DNA from: Phoronis australis
Taxonomy: Eukaryota > Phoronida > Phoronidae
Length of the DNA stretch: 64,000 nucleotides
Reading direction: 5' to 3'
Assembly (NCBI GenBank): GCA_002633005.1
Contig: NMRA01000315.1
Location: forward strand, 452,463-516,462
Of the stretch, positions 12,513 through 23,598 are shown in pieces. How positions within the stretch are numbered: the first letter of the stretch is position 1; each line of letters starts with the position of its first letter. The translations under genes were made by a program, and so were the position numbers. The notes under the pieces are model-generated. The model ran no database searches and was not told where the DNA came from. It saw nothing but the letters and a program-made list of their open reading frames with translations.

Positions 12513-12845
12513 AGGTCCGCTGCTCAGCTTTGATCAACAATTGGGCAGATGCCTTGAACACGTTGTATTCAGAATTATTAGCAGTACACGTGACCAAGTT
12601 GGTGGTTGATGACGAAGCAGTGAAAGCCAAGTCTAAACTATAAATAGTCCCATTTTTCTCCAAAGTCGTGTTCGCACGGTGATGTAGCCCCTCGATCCCG
12701 ATCCAATTAATATCGACATCAGGATAAACTGGGTCTGTTTGGCAGACCAGAACGTAACTTTTTCCAACGGTAACTGTTAGGTTGTCGCCGTCTTTGTAGA
12801 TAATCGCATTCAGAGTATCGAGAACCGTGAGCTGGGTTGGGCCAA
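12513..12845 (-). CDS. Gene L exon 5: Ig-like domain 4
   Basis: This 333-bp exon has no suitable internal ATG and so is invisible to a start-codon ORF scan, but it is fully open between an acceptor (TTTAAAG) and a donor (GTAAGCC), phase 1 at both ends. It translates from GPTQLTVLDTL, with the first core Cys in YVLVCQTDPVYP, the core Trp in DINWIG and the second core Cys in LVTCTANNS. It carries the family C-x-TD-x-[YF]P signature. The acceptor is poor in pyrimidines compared with its neighbours, but the fold and phase agree with the other exons. Confidence 0.8.
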
Positions 12846-13195
12846 CTTTAAAGACATTTTAACCTGAGTTTAATGAAGAATTCAAAATACATTTGTGTCA
12901 GAAACAACACAATTAATGCTCGTAAAGCAGAAATAGAAACATCATTGATAAAATACTTTTAATTTTAAATGCAGCCAATTCCGCATATTCATGCAATGTG
13001 AGCATTTAGCACTTTGGTGTTAAATTGGTTTACCACCATACACTGTTGCAGCACCATTAATAACTGGTATGGAATCTAAAAGACAACCTGCCCATCAGCA
13101 TCTTCACCCCTAGGGTAAAATTCTGTTCCCCTGGTACAACAATTAAGGTAAACAGCTTGACAGAATTCCATTTCATATCATTCCAACCAACTCAC

Positions 13196-13504
13196 AGTGA
13201 ACAGCCAATGGGAGACGGGCGGTTACAGATTGCGTGATCCTGCTGTTGGAGGCTGTGCAGTACAGTGATTGACCATTCAGAGACTGGTGAGCTACCAGAG
13301 ACAGGACAGTGTGTCTTTGTTTCTCGTTCTCATAGTCGCTTGTCACTTTGACGAACTTTTGATCTACGTTGGAGCACTTAATTATCGCGCTGGGAAAAGA
13401 CTCGTCCGTTTTACATATGACTGTGTACGTGCGAGAGTAAAGTAAAGTGCCATTTTCAAAAGGTGCTCCGTCTTCAGTCAAAAATATTAGTTTGTTAGGT
13501 CCAT
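13196..13504 (-). CDS. Gene L exon 4: Ig-like domain 3, core Trp replaced by Cys
   Basis: This 309-bp exon is phase 1-1, with acceptor TTGCAG and donor GTGAGT. The domain starts GPNKLIFLTEDG and has the two core cysteines in TVICKTDESFP and SLYCTASNS. The residue normally occupied by the buried Trp of the Ig fold is a Cys (IIKCSNV), giving a third cysteine. Its first strand, LIFLTEDGAPF, resembles that of domain 5 (LTFTSEDGALF), so these two are probably paralogues. Whether the lost Trp is tolerated or marks relaxed constraint cannot be told from sequence alone. The frame is fully open. Confidence 0.8.
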
Positions 13505-14345
13505 CTGCAACATTGTTTTGAGTTTAAGTTCGTCACACACTAGTGTCTCGTGAGAACCGCAAACAGCGACAGTGCTAACACAAATTTCAAACTAAAAAAA
13601 TCCCATAGCAGTACAGACAACATCATTTCGTCGATCCAAGAGCGAGAACCTGAGCAAGACAAGTCGTCCTTTCGCCAACTGTCCAATGCCTAGAACCCAA
13701 GCTTTCCAAAGAAACTTGGAGATGGATTATAAATGAATCACCCTGTGTTCTATTCTCTTGGCCTTCGCAAATATTTGCATCATCAAATTATGCAAATATG
13801 CAGTTAGAAATGTCACTCAAAAACCAAATTTTACAAGAGACAATTTTCTAAATGTCCTTGTGCGCCCCCCTTAACATCAGTTCGTATTCAAACTATTTCC
13901 ATTCAAGTGCTCCTCTCAACACAGACATTCAGCATGCTCCAAAGCAAAAGCTTGCATGTTTAGATGCTAACGTAACTTTCAGTTCCATAATCTGATCATG
14001 AATGATTGTCGAAAATACAAAGACGTCAGTAAATATTATGAATGGACTATGCTTATCGACCCATTTCGTGGTGGAAAGCACTCAAAGCCTATATTACACT
14101 GCATATTGCAAATACCAAAGGCAGGGTTTTTAAATTGAGAAAACGAAGGCCGCATTGTATTCCACGAAGTTTTTACTTGTTTTTACAGACAGGTTACATG
14201 TTTTAGTCATAAAGAATAGACCCAGCCTTTACCGTCGTTTTAAAAGTTGGTGACGTTTCATGAATCTGGTTGGAACGTTAAACATTTCAACTTATGAAAT
14301 GCAGCGATGTTTGTATGAAAAAATGGTGGACGAATTACTACTTAC

Positions 14346-14657
14346 ACAAGCTAATTAAAGTCAGTGTTAATTGCACATTGAACGCACTGTGTGCACTGTT
14401 CTCCCCAATACAACGTACAGTTTTGTTCACTCTGTGAAGTTGTTTTACAATAACTTTCGTGTAGTATATCGTTCCAAAATTTACACCAGGTGTGTCGATT
14501 GAGGCTCCATTCATGGACTCCCACTTTAAGTTGACGTTTGGATACACTGGATCTGTCGCACACGTAAGAATGACGTCTTTTCCTTCTTCAACTTCTACGG
14601 TGGCGCCATCTTTGAAGCGCCTATTTCCACTCGTGGCAGTCAGTTCAGTTGGACCAA
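14346..14657 (-). CDS. Gene L exon 3: Ig-like domain 2
   Basis: This 312-bp exon has phase 1 at both ends, acceptor TTTACAG and donor GTAAGTAG. Its translation starts GPTELTATSG. It shows the first core Cys in VILTCATDPVYP, the core Trp in NLKWES and the second core Cys in TVRCIGEN. It lies only 178 bp downstream of domain 1 and has the same length, which suggests that these two exons arose by local tandem duplication. The open frame runs into the intron only as far as the stop in GTAAGTAG, so the splice end is well constrained. Confidence 0.82.
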
Positions 14658-14835
14658 CTGTAAAAATGAGTTACTTAAAATTAGATAAGCAACTCAACGA
14701 AATATGTTTTCAGCTGTATACTTTATACACGAAGATACATGTATAACGTATCAACTCTTCGAAAGACAGAAACTAGACAGCAGAGTGAAATTCTTATGAA
14801 AATGAATCGCTTGACATGTCCTTTTTCTTACTTAC

Positions 14836-15147
14836 AAATGATTTCCAGTTTCAGAGATTTCGCCACTTGAATCTTTGGTGATTTTGCATTAAACGCAAGG
14901 CAGTTTATTGTACGCTTGTTAAGTTTCCTCGTCGCTGTAAACGTGAACGACCTAGAATAGGTCAAACCACTTTGCTCCGTTTTGCCTCGTACCCCAATTG
15001 ACATATAGTTGCCAGACCAATCGACAACTGCTCCTGGGTAGACATCGTCCGTGTGGCAAACCACCTTGTAAGTGTTTCCTACTGCAAGTTTCGAACTTTG
15101 AAACCTCTTTCCAGCCGCAGTTTTGAATGTTAGTGAGGTGGGGCCAT
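14836..15147 (-). CDS. Gene L exon 2: Ig-like domain 1
   Basis: This is a 312-bp exon, phase 1 at both ends, with acceptor TTTTGTAG and donor GTAAGT. It encodes one complete Ig fold beginning GPTSLTF. The first core Cys lies in KVVCHTDDVYP, the core Trp in VVDWSG and the second core Cys in TINCLAFN. The C-x-TD-x-[YF]P signature around the first Cys is shared by all domains of gene L except the last. Extracellular by position, immediately after the signal peptide. One Ig domain per symmetrical exon is the usual arrangement in animal Ig-superfamily receptors. The ligand is unknown. Confidence 0.82.
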
Positions 15148-17146
15148 CTACAAAAGCAATTTGTTACAGTGTTCAACAATATCTCCTGACTACTGGTAAT
15201 GAGCTTGTCCTAATTTCAGTGAATTGACAACTGAAAACGACGGTCTTCAAAAAAACACCGCCTCCTACTATAAATGCTATTCTTCAGTTAAGTCGAGAAA
15301 ATAGATGTTCCAAGCTTAAAGAAACACTGAATAGGAAATTTACAACTTATAACGAGAATAAGTATTCAAGGCTCATACAAAGCTCAACAACTGGTACCAA
15401 CATGACACAAAATCCTCATTCGTGGTTCCGGGACATTTGTATAGGCTTAAAATGTTTTTGTAATGTAAAATAACTACTATTAAAATAGTTATGACAAGTT
15501 GCTGATATTCGAGACCAGGCTCTATAAATGACTTGTCGTGGCGTTTCAGTTTATTCGCCGATTATTGTCTCACGGAATAACGAACTGTCTTTGTAAGGCC
15601 CAAAATCACTCAGTACTCATCTGAGCAAGGCAACAATTGAGACTTAAATCCAAAGAGGCAAATAGTCTTGCTGCAACAGAACACAGTTTTTGCCGCTTTA
15701 ACCATAACATACTAATAATAATATCGGACGTTAGGTCACGATTTAAAAACAGCGACCTCAAAAAAGTATTTGCATTACGTGTTCTCCAGTTATTTCTGAA
15801 TATTCCTTTGGTGGAGAGATGATGACAGCTGTGCTGCATCAAAATATGTTTCGAAATTCGGTTTGCTGCCATCAAAACTCTAAAAACGTATAACGAAGTG
15901 AAGCCAGTTTCGATAATTTGTTTGTGACGTGTACGCAACCTAGTGAAAGAACAACAGTTAATTGAAGAATCCGCGAAAAAAGAAAGTGGCCAATAGGTGG
16001 CGCAAATTTCATGGCGTCGAAAGCTGACGCAAAAGATCGGCATGTACTACCATTTTAGCAGCAGAATAACGGCAGAACGCCAATTTTTTCCAACACCAGC
16101 AAATAATTTAGGTCACTCAAGGAAGAGTGTTACTAATTTTCAATGATACGAATTTTGTGTCATTTTTCACCAGGTCAGTTTTTTACCGACATCGGCGTAA
16201 AGCTGTACGTTTAGTATACAGCTTTCCGCCATAAGGTAGATACAGTAGGCTGACCGAGCAGAGCCGGTGAAACTAATCAACACTTCTGATAGTGGGCCTG
16301 TAGAAGGTCTTCTGACCTTTTTGTCGCAGACACAAATTTAAACTTGGCTTTTCTACGGCTGTAACCACTAGTAACCTTCCTGAGCGGACTGAAAAAATGG
16401 CGGACAGATAGTTGAAAATACTCGCTGAAGGTTCAATTTGCGCGTACTTGACCTAGGAATTATCCAAAAGTATACATGTAAATGGCCATATTGATAAAAT
16501 ACCGTAACACCCGTTTACAAGCCGTAATGGCTGGATTTTAGAGGGGAACAGATAGGTCTCAATGACTTAAAAGGGCATATAGTAGCGACGTCAGTAGGGA
16601 AAGGGTCCCCCCAAGTAAGCCTAAGTTTATTCTGGAGATCGATGTTTTGTTTATTTTTAGATACATGTAATTCGCGTAGGCTATGACAAAAAAACGACAA
16701 TGGAAAAAATAAATCGTGAATTTCCGAACCTGCGCCGTGGAGCACTACACACAAACTGAAAAAATCTACACACAATGATAAACGCACCAAACACATTCAT
16801 CGTCGAAACTTTGCATAGCTGTTATGGGGATAAAATGAAAGTGGATAATTTCTTTGATCACATTCTCTCACGAAAAGTTTTAATCTGACCTCCGAGACTG
16901 CGCTGCGTGGAGTTTTTACATTTTTCCAACAGTGCCTTTATTCAGGGGGTTAGATTACTAGTACACAATGTCGAGAATACAAAATGAAACATTAAAATTT
17001 CGTCCAGTTTCATTAAGTAAATGTTTGTGGTTTGTAATTGCAGGCAATTTTTGTTACCTGCACTGGTAGTCAAAGTTTGCGTTAAAATAATTGTGTACAT
17101 TGTATACTGGTTTTGGATCAATGTAGAACGAAAACTATGCACTTAC
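15148..17146. other. First intron of gene L
   Basis: About 2 kb between the signal-peptide exon and Ig domain 1. A 145-codon minus frame at 15606-16043 lacks any domain and is probably chance. Confidence 0.55.
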
Positions 17147-17204
17147 ACCAACGACCTTCAGTAGTTCCCAACAAGCATATAACTGTGAGAGCTGTAAAAT
17201 ACAT
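17147..17204 (-). CDS. Gene L exon 1: start codon and signal peptide
   Basis: The ATG lies at 17204-17202 and opens 19 codons, beginning MYFTALTVICLLG, a short hydrophobic leader typical of a secretory signal peptide. The exon closes on a strong GTAAGT donor (complement of 17146-17141) after one base of the next codon, so the intron is phase 1. That is the phase of every downstream Ig exon, and joining to the acceptor at 15147 keeps the frame. No other ATG with a hydrophobic leader and a phase-1 donor was found upstream of the first Ig exon. The exon is far too short to be found by ORF length. The gene encodes a secreted or membrane-anchored multi-Ig protein. The start is an inference from leader plus splice phase; a transcript would settle it. 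Confidence 0.7.
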
Positions 17205-18561
17205 GGTTACGATGACATACAATTCCTGGAAATTTTGATATGTACTACTGGAAGTAAAGCAATATAAACAAATTATTGTTAATAAGTGAAGATTGGTAGA
17301 TGTATCTGTACTGCAAAGTTAGAATTTAAGATGTATGAATCAGCTCAATTCGGATACAAATAAGCTTAAGGTCATGTAAGAAAAGATCAAACTTACTGCA
17401 AGCTCCACTGGAAGTACGTAAGTTATCGGAAATAGCGCCACCCATTGGCTACATTAAATTGGCAGATTCGTAAAGCCCAGTGGGTCAATAATTATCACTT
17501 TTTACTGAATTTCGATAAGTTGATGTTTCCACTAAAACATTAAAAGAGGTAACCAGACAAGAAAACGGATAATTGTTATTTCTTAAAAAGCTCATGAAAA
17601 TAGTATTCACACATTTATTTTTTTAAATTATCATATGAATTTAAAACAATTTGTGAGCATATCTTACATAGAGCTTAAAAATACATTTGGCTACACTTCT
17701 CCCTAAAATTTGAGCTATCAAATATTAAGATCTACAACAAGATATACATGAAATTGTCTATCTAATTATTAACTTAATAAAGATGCTGCTTTTAAGCACA
17801 TCAGCTGCATCAATTGTCAGGTAAACAGGAATTACCGTGGTTTGTTCAAAATCAAATTAGCAATGCAAATTGTGTTATATATTTGTTTCACAAATATTTT
17901 GTTCAGTAAAACATAAAGTCTCTGTGTTGCACTCAACAGGGCAACGGAAGATTGTGGCAAGGAAATAGGCTAGTACGCGGTACTTTGGATGAGGTGAAAA
18001 TAAGTTAGGTGTATCGATTGAGCATTGGTTCAAAGCTACACAGCATTTGGACTCATCTGCGTAAACTAGAAATCATAATCTGACACAATATAAACGCCTC
18101 GCTTCACTCACCGTGAATGAATTAACGTGGTTAGCAGCGTGAAATTAATCTTGCTAGTTCGTTACTCTGCATTTAAATCAATGAAGCGATCACCATTTCT
18201 TCAACCCACTTTTCTTTCTTACAAGGCTGTACATAGATGACAACGAATTGTCAAAAGTGGTTAAAATCCGTTAGTAGTTTTGAGTATTTCAATAGCAGCA
18301 ACCGAAATTCAGACCAGAGTTTGTTTCTTCAAAGTTGTCACTATCTCCCAAAAGATGTGACCAAATATATGGCGCGTAACGCGTATCACTAGCGTACCAT
18401 TTTGAAGCCGACGTCTGATTTCACTAGAGACCTGTGCCCACTGAGCTGCATGAAAAAGTCCTTAAAATTAAGGCATTGGGGATTTTCTTAAGTCTTAGGG
18501 ACGTCCCTAAATATTAGGGACTTTAGCATGAAAAGTTCCCAGTTAATTTAGGCAGAGACTG

Positions 18562-19104
18562 TAGACAACTCATTCGCAACTCCGACTTTTTCTTGCGTGA
18601 TATCCTAGAGGAAGCGCCAAAGTCTTAACATAGCAAACTCAGCTTCCGGTTAGTGTAATGTGACGGGAAATTCTTGCATCTATTTTACTGTCCATCACAA
18701 TGAAAAGGTAATTTCGGCATTAGTTGGTGGCATTTTCATAATCTACGACTCCAGAATGTTTGGGCGCAACTAGCGTGCATTCAGGATTCAGGCTTAAAAT
18801 AAAATGTCCCATCATGGGGTATGTAAACTGCTGATGAAGTGAGAAGCCGTGGTGGCTATTTCTGGAGTATTAATAAGATCTTTATTCAAGACATTAACAT
18901 TTTATGAGCGTTAAGTTTATTTAAACATTTATACGAGTTCGGCAAAATAGCCGATTCAAATCCCTACGAAATGACCATGATTAGCAGACGACTTACTTGC
19001 CGGAAGTAAAACCTACTGTCTGCCAGGTGTCGCTAGTGAATAGTGACGTCTTTGTTTATGCCTAAGATCATAGATTTCATCCATTGAAAATATACGGAGT
19101 TGGT
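18562..19104. repeat. Direct duplicate D, copy 2 (543 bp)
   Basis: Same orientation as 3603-4156, and 1.36 kb upstream of the gene L start codon. It may be a dispersed repeat or a duplicated upstream region. The sequence alone does not decide. Confidence 0.8.
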
Positions 19105-20387
19105 GGTTCATGTGGTTATGGCATTAAATAGGGATTCTTCTTTTAGGGTTACCTATATTAAGAACCTAAATTGAGTCCCTAGGGTCAAGTTCATGTCACT
19201 GTTGAAAAACGAATTTTTAGAGACGAAATCAATCCGCTCAAAACGTATAGACTTCGACGGCAGATTTAGATTTCCTAGAGCTGGAATATTTATGATCGTT
19301 GGAGACCATGAAGAGAAGCTGGAGCTGCCTAACAGGAAATGTGAAATCTCGCCCACCGTACAGGTTAGTAGTTCCATCGTAAATTGGATGAATCGATTAC
19401 CTATAGTGCCACGATTTACCTCAAGAGATGGGACAAATGTTCTGTAGCATGGCGAGCTTTTAAAATCTGCAACTGTCTTACTCGAGGAAAACCATCATTT
19501 TTGTATTCGTTCCTGTTTACGGTCTTCTGATACTGACAGTGTATTAATGCCTGGGTGTGTAGGACAGGGCAGGTAGAGTTTACGACCATTGAGTTTTGTC
19601 ATTTTATTTATTTTGTAGCGGGGTGTTGTCAATGTAAATGTACTAGTATCATAATTGTGTGCCAGTAAATGTCGGATTCGTCTGAATTGAGGGATTAACT
19701 TAGAGTTGGTTGAAATCTGACTTTTACTGAAGTGGAGTTCATGTATGGCACCACTACGGTACAGTAACTTTGTACCTGCTAGACATTTCCCTTTTACAGT
19801 CACGGTGTGATTTTACTGCGTGATGGTGATATTTTGAAATAAGTATATTTTGAAATAAATCAAAACTTTGTTGTTTGAAATGGTTACAGTATCTCAATGT
19901 GTTGTTTCTGCGTGAAAATTTTTCTTGTCCTTCGCGTTCTGGATGGCCAGTAATATGGAAGTGTTCATGATATTGACAGAAAAAATTTGCGATTCCCCAC
20001 ATCATGGTACATTGTGTGGCGTAAAAATTAATATTGAAAAAATTTATAATGCGAACGCCTTTTTTAAACTCTAGTTCCGCGGCACGTCAAGTTGTTTTAC
20101 AGCAGGGTCTATAACACAACATTTTGAAATGTGAGACCATGTCGTTTCATACTGTACAATTAAACTGCCAGTTCGCCACGCTAAAATGAATTAGGTACTA
20201 GGACAAGTAATACCAGGAAGTGGTTATCTCTTCCTGGTAATACTAGATTGTTACAGAACACTAATTAAAGTAATTTTCCTTGAGACACCTCAGCACCCTT
20301 TAAATGAGTTTTATTTTTTGAAAAAACGTCTGCACTGTAAATGTAATTATTATTCCTTGATTTAACGTGAAGTAGACAATTCCACAG
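19105..20387. other. Intergenic, no supported gene
   Basis: Several 80-100-codon frames on both strands (19153-20005) show no known motif and overlap each other. Possibly decayed mobile DNA. Confidence 0.4.
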
Positions 20388-20602
20388 GACAACAGATGGA
20401 CAAAAAGATGCATAGAGTGGCAACTCAGATATGCAAAGAGGTCAAGAGGACGGCCCCAAGCCAGATGGAGAGATGATATCGTGAAGACGAGACGCACAAC
20501 GTGGATGAGAGCGGCAAGAGGCAGAACAAATTTCTAAGGCATTGTCGGAGGGCTACATCCTGCAGTGGATGGACAATGCCTAGAGTCAGAGTCAGAGTCA
20601 GA
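20388..20602 (+). pseudogene. LINE (RTE-like) C-terminal fragment
   Basis: Starting at 20388 the frame reads DNRWTKRCIEWQLRYAKRS, RGRPQARWRDDI and TWMRAARGRTNF, then after a one-base shift SEGYILQWMDNA and a stop. That is the conserved C-terminal tail of RTE/Craack-type non-LTR elements. It ends in a short tandem array of GAGTCA units, a typical 3' end for such elements. The copy is strongly 5'-truncated. Confidence 0.7.
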
Positions 20603-21572
20603 CAATTTCAATCTCTTTTCGGGAAATTGGGTCTGTACAAATGCATACATTGACCTCAGGCTTTGGCTGCCCAAACAGTAGTGTTCACATGGCACACGCG
20701 GGTGCCTTACCAACCAGTAAAGGCAGTTTTGGGTGTCATGAATTCTTCTTTTTTCATTGAAATATTTAAGTTACTATAAGTCTATCGTTTTGCAAAATTT
20801 TGCTGCCACCTTTTATTCAAACTGACTTAAATGTATGCCTTCAATTCCGATTACGGACATTTACACAAACATGTACAGTTCCATTGGTCAATTGTTGCAT
20901 ATAATGACACGACTTTACATGCACGCATATTGCTCATCGATTTCCATGGGTTTCTATTAATGTTTTTCTACTTTGTGTTCAAGTGTTTCACACGAACGCA
21001 TGCCTCAAATCTTTTTGCTAGAATAAATCAAGTGGCGTAGGGTCAAGGAATTTTTAGACCCGTATTAAAAACTTTGGGAATGCAGTGATGTAATGGCCCG
21101 CCGGAGAGCAGCCCCTTGACAGCTGATGGTCTTGTCGGTTTATAAACAAGCGGAACTGAAAAATAGGTACTATACAATTATATCGACGAAAAAGGATAAT
21201 CACTGTATAATACCATTTTCTAAACTTTATTCATTACAGTGATTGTCTTTTCGACTGAACCGGCAGAATATCCCAGGCCCGATCAGCACTCCGTGAGAAT
21301 TTCAGCCAAAGCATTAGGAATTTTGTCTTTGCAATGGCATATATGACCGTTTAAGAAATGCGAGGCTCACAGGTTTTCATTTCTATATGTTAACAATATT
21401 TTAGAACCTCGTTATTATTTAAAATTTCAAATTTTATTCTAAAACTTCCCCGGGTACCTTAAGGCCACCGTGCTTTTGTTTACATAGCGTTCATCATCAA
21501 TATGGTGGACCGCGTGCCACGCGCGGTCTGGCTTGCGAGTATGGTCGATTCGTCTCTATATATGTATAGCTC
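20603..21572. other. Intergenic, nothing recognised
   Basis: No coding or repeat signature beyond short chance frames. Confidence 0.5.
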
Positions 21573-22166
21573 ATTGTTTTCACAGGCGCTTGGGTTAATC
21601 GCAAATGACGTCACTCAATAATATATAAGAAAACAAAGGTTGGACACTTAAAGTTTGCCAAGCCGAGGTTCTCAACTTCAACCGTCCAAAATCCAAATAA
21701 AATCTGCGTGCACCTCATTCAGTCTGGTGTTGCATAAACCTTCGAAGCCTTATCTTTCCTAGATCCCATTAACTGTATTCGTGAGAGGTGAATTGGCGAT
21801 GGAATTTCTAAAACAATCTCGAAACTCTGAATTCAAGGACCTAAAATAGTAAACATGGCGGATTCCAGTTGTACTTCAACTTGTACGCCTGTCGTAGGTG
21901 AAACTTCGAGTTTGAGCAGGCAACCTATATTTCAAATTCAATAACTAATCCAAAACTCAACTAATTGAGAATGTTAAAGTTAGTATTTTAATGATTATTT
22001 GTAACTTTATTCCACTGACGGCTCATTTTAGCCCTTAACTTAGAATTTCATTACATAAACTGGCGTATCTTGTTTCTCATCTTGACATCACGCACTTTTT
22101 TGATTGAAGCACAACACACACTCGGCCAGGAAACGCAGTCCGTGCAAGTATTACAATGCGCGTGGC

Positions 22167-22775
22167 GCAGAATGGTGAATGTTGGCCAATTCCCCTTTTG
22201 TCCACTGACGTCACAAGCATACTGGCGCCCCCAGTGGAGGCCCTGAGAACTCGTAAATAAACCGAGTTCATGAACCCGGTAGTATCCAGCTTAGCAACGG
22301 CCGAGCCAAGCTGGCGAACAGACTTGTATTTATTGTGGGACGTTGAGTATCGCTTTTTTCTAAAAACATAATGCATGGTATATAATAATGAATGGTGTAT
22401 AGTACCAATTAATTATGATTGAAAGATTCCTTTTTAGTCGAGCGTAAACGAGGCTATTTCGCGTGGGGATAAAACTTTGGCTTTGCCGGCGTGTGTAACA
22501 CAGAACAGTTGGATCGTGTTGCAGGATCGCTAGAATGAATATTCCAATTTTCTTAATTTATTGGAACAATATTGATTTTCTGAGAGGTATGACATGCAAC
22601 ATTATTTAAAAAACACACTAAAACATAGCGACTCTGGAAAAATCATAAAAAATACTTTAACCACAGTCGCCAACATGCTTGTTTACGAGTTCTCACTAGG
22701 GCCTCCACTGGGGGCGCCAGTATGCTTGTGACGTCAGTGGACAAAAGGGGAATTGGCCAACATTCACCATTCTGC
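22167..22775. mobile_element. Mutator-type MITE nested in the hAT element
   Basis: This 609-bp element has long terminal inverted repeats of about 80 bp beginning GCAGAATGGTGAATG. It is flanked by the perfect 9-bp duplication GCGCGTGGC (22158-22166 and 22776-22784). The uninterrupted site survives in hAT copy 1 near 9052-9061, where GCGCGTGGC occurs once, proving the insertion. Nine-base duplications and long termini fit Mutator-like elements. No transposase is visible. Confidence 0.85.
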
Positions 22776-23261
22776 GCGCGTGGCCGACGAGTTAACTCAA
22801 TGGTTTTGGCCAAAAGTAAAACCGTCATAAGAAATCACAGTACACAAAAAACTTCGCATATCAATACAGTATCAGGATAATTTATATTTGACACAAATAT
22901 GTGAGTAATTACATTTATTTGGCAATAAAGTGCTCTCTGCTTCTCATGATCAAGTAGTCGATGGATTGACGGCGAAAGCTGCGCGAAATTAGACTTTCGG
23001 ATTTAGCTCGGGAGCGTCTGTCAAAACCCGGATGTGCGAAGACCGTCTGCCATGACATCTCGGAATTAGGTCCTTGAATTTGTGATTTTGGCATTCTTTT
23101 GTCATTTTGTCGCCAAATTACCACTTGAAGGCAATTTGAAGAGATCGAATGAAAGAAAGTATTCTAAGAGTTGTTCGATGCTAGTTTCGTGGAGTTCCAT
23201 ACACATTTGAATAGGAAATTCTAAGCAAACAGATTTCGACTGTCCAACATTTATGTTTTCT

Positions 23262-23526
23262 TATTTTTATCTAAACATCATTCAACAAAGAATGGACTCA
23301 CCGGAGACAGCCCAAGAGTTGTTATCTCTGCGGCGAAAGATGTTAAAGTTGAGTCCCGATGAGTTGCCAGCAGTCACTGGTACGGTGCGCAGCTTTAGAC
23401 GCTCTGCGGCTGGGTTAAAGATCTTTTATAGGCCTAACTATCCCCAATTCCCGTACCAGTATGAATTTCAAAAAATAACTTGACTTGGCTGCGTCAGATG
23501 TGATATGCGACGTTGATGTTGAAATT
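23262..23526 (+). other. Extra coding-like segment inside hAT copy 2
   Basis: This stretch is missing from copies 1 and 3. It holds an open frame (ATG at 23292) of 63 codons starting MDSPETAQELL, with a mixed charged and aromatic composition (IFYRPNYPQFPYQYEF) that looks more like protein than the surrounding AT-rich DNA. I do not recognise it. It could be a captured piece of a host gene or a small separate insertion. Confidence 0.4.
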
Positions 23527-23573
23527 ATGAGTGACGTCATTTGCGATAAAACCAAGCGCCTGTGATTGTTTTG

Positions 23574-23598
23574 GCCAACATTCACCATTCTGGCTGCC
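23574..23598. repeat. Fragment of the same Mutator-type terminus
   Basis: GGCCAACATTCACCATTCTG matches the terminal repeat of the nested MITE and lies just outside hAT copy 2, next to its target duplication. It could be an older copy that was itself the hAT target. Confidence 0.55.

Larger units (their letters stand above)
21581..23564. mobile_element. hAT-type non-autonomous element, copy 2, with two internal insertions
   Basis: It has the same termini as copy 1 and a different 8-bp duplication, ATTGTTTT (21573-21580 and 23565-23572), which confirms independent insertion. It is longer than copy 1 because of a nested Mutator-type MITE (22167-22775) and a further segment of about 265 bp (23262-23526) inside the right terminal repeat. 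The remaining sequence aligns closely to copy 1. Confidence 0.88.

Noticed and set aside
15606-16043. 145-codon minus-strand frame inside gene L intron 1
   Set aside because: No domain, no compatible phase-1 boundaries; probably chance in AT-rich DNA.
16515-16800. Minus-strand hydrophobic starts near 16796 as alternative signal peptide for gene L
   Set aside because: No phase-1 donor follows; the 17204 exon has both a leader and an exact GTAAGT in phase 1.
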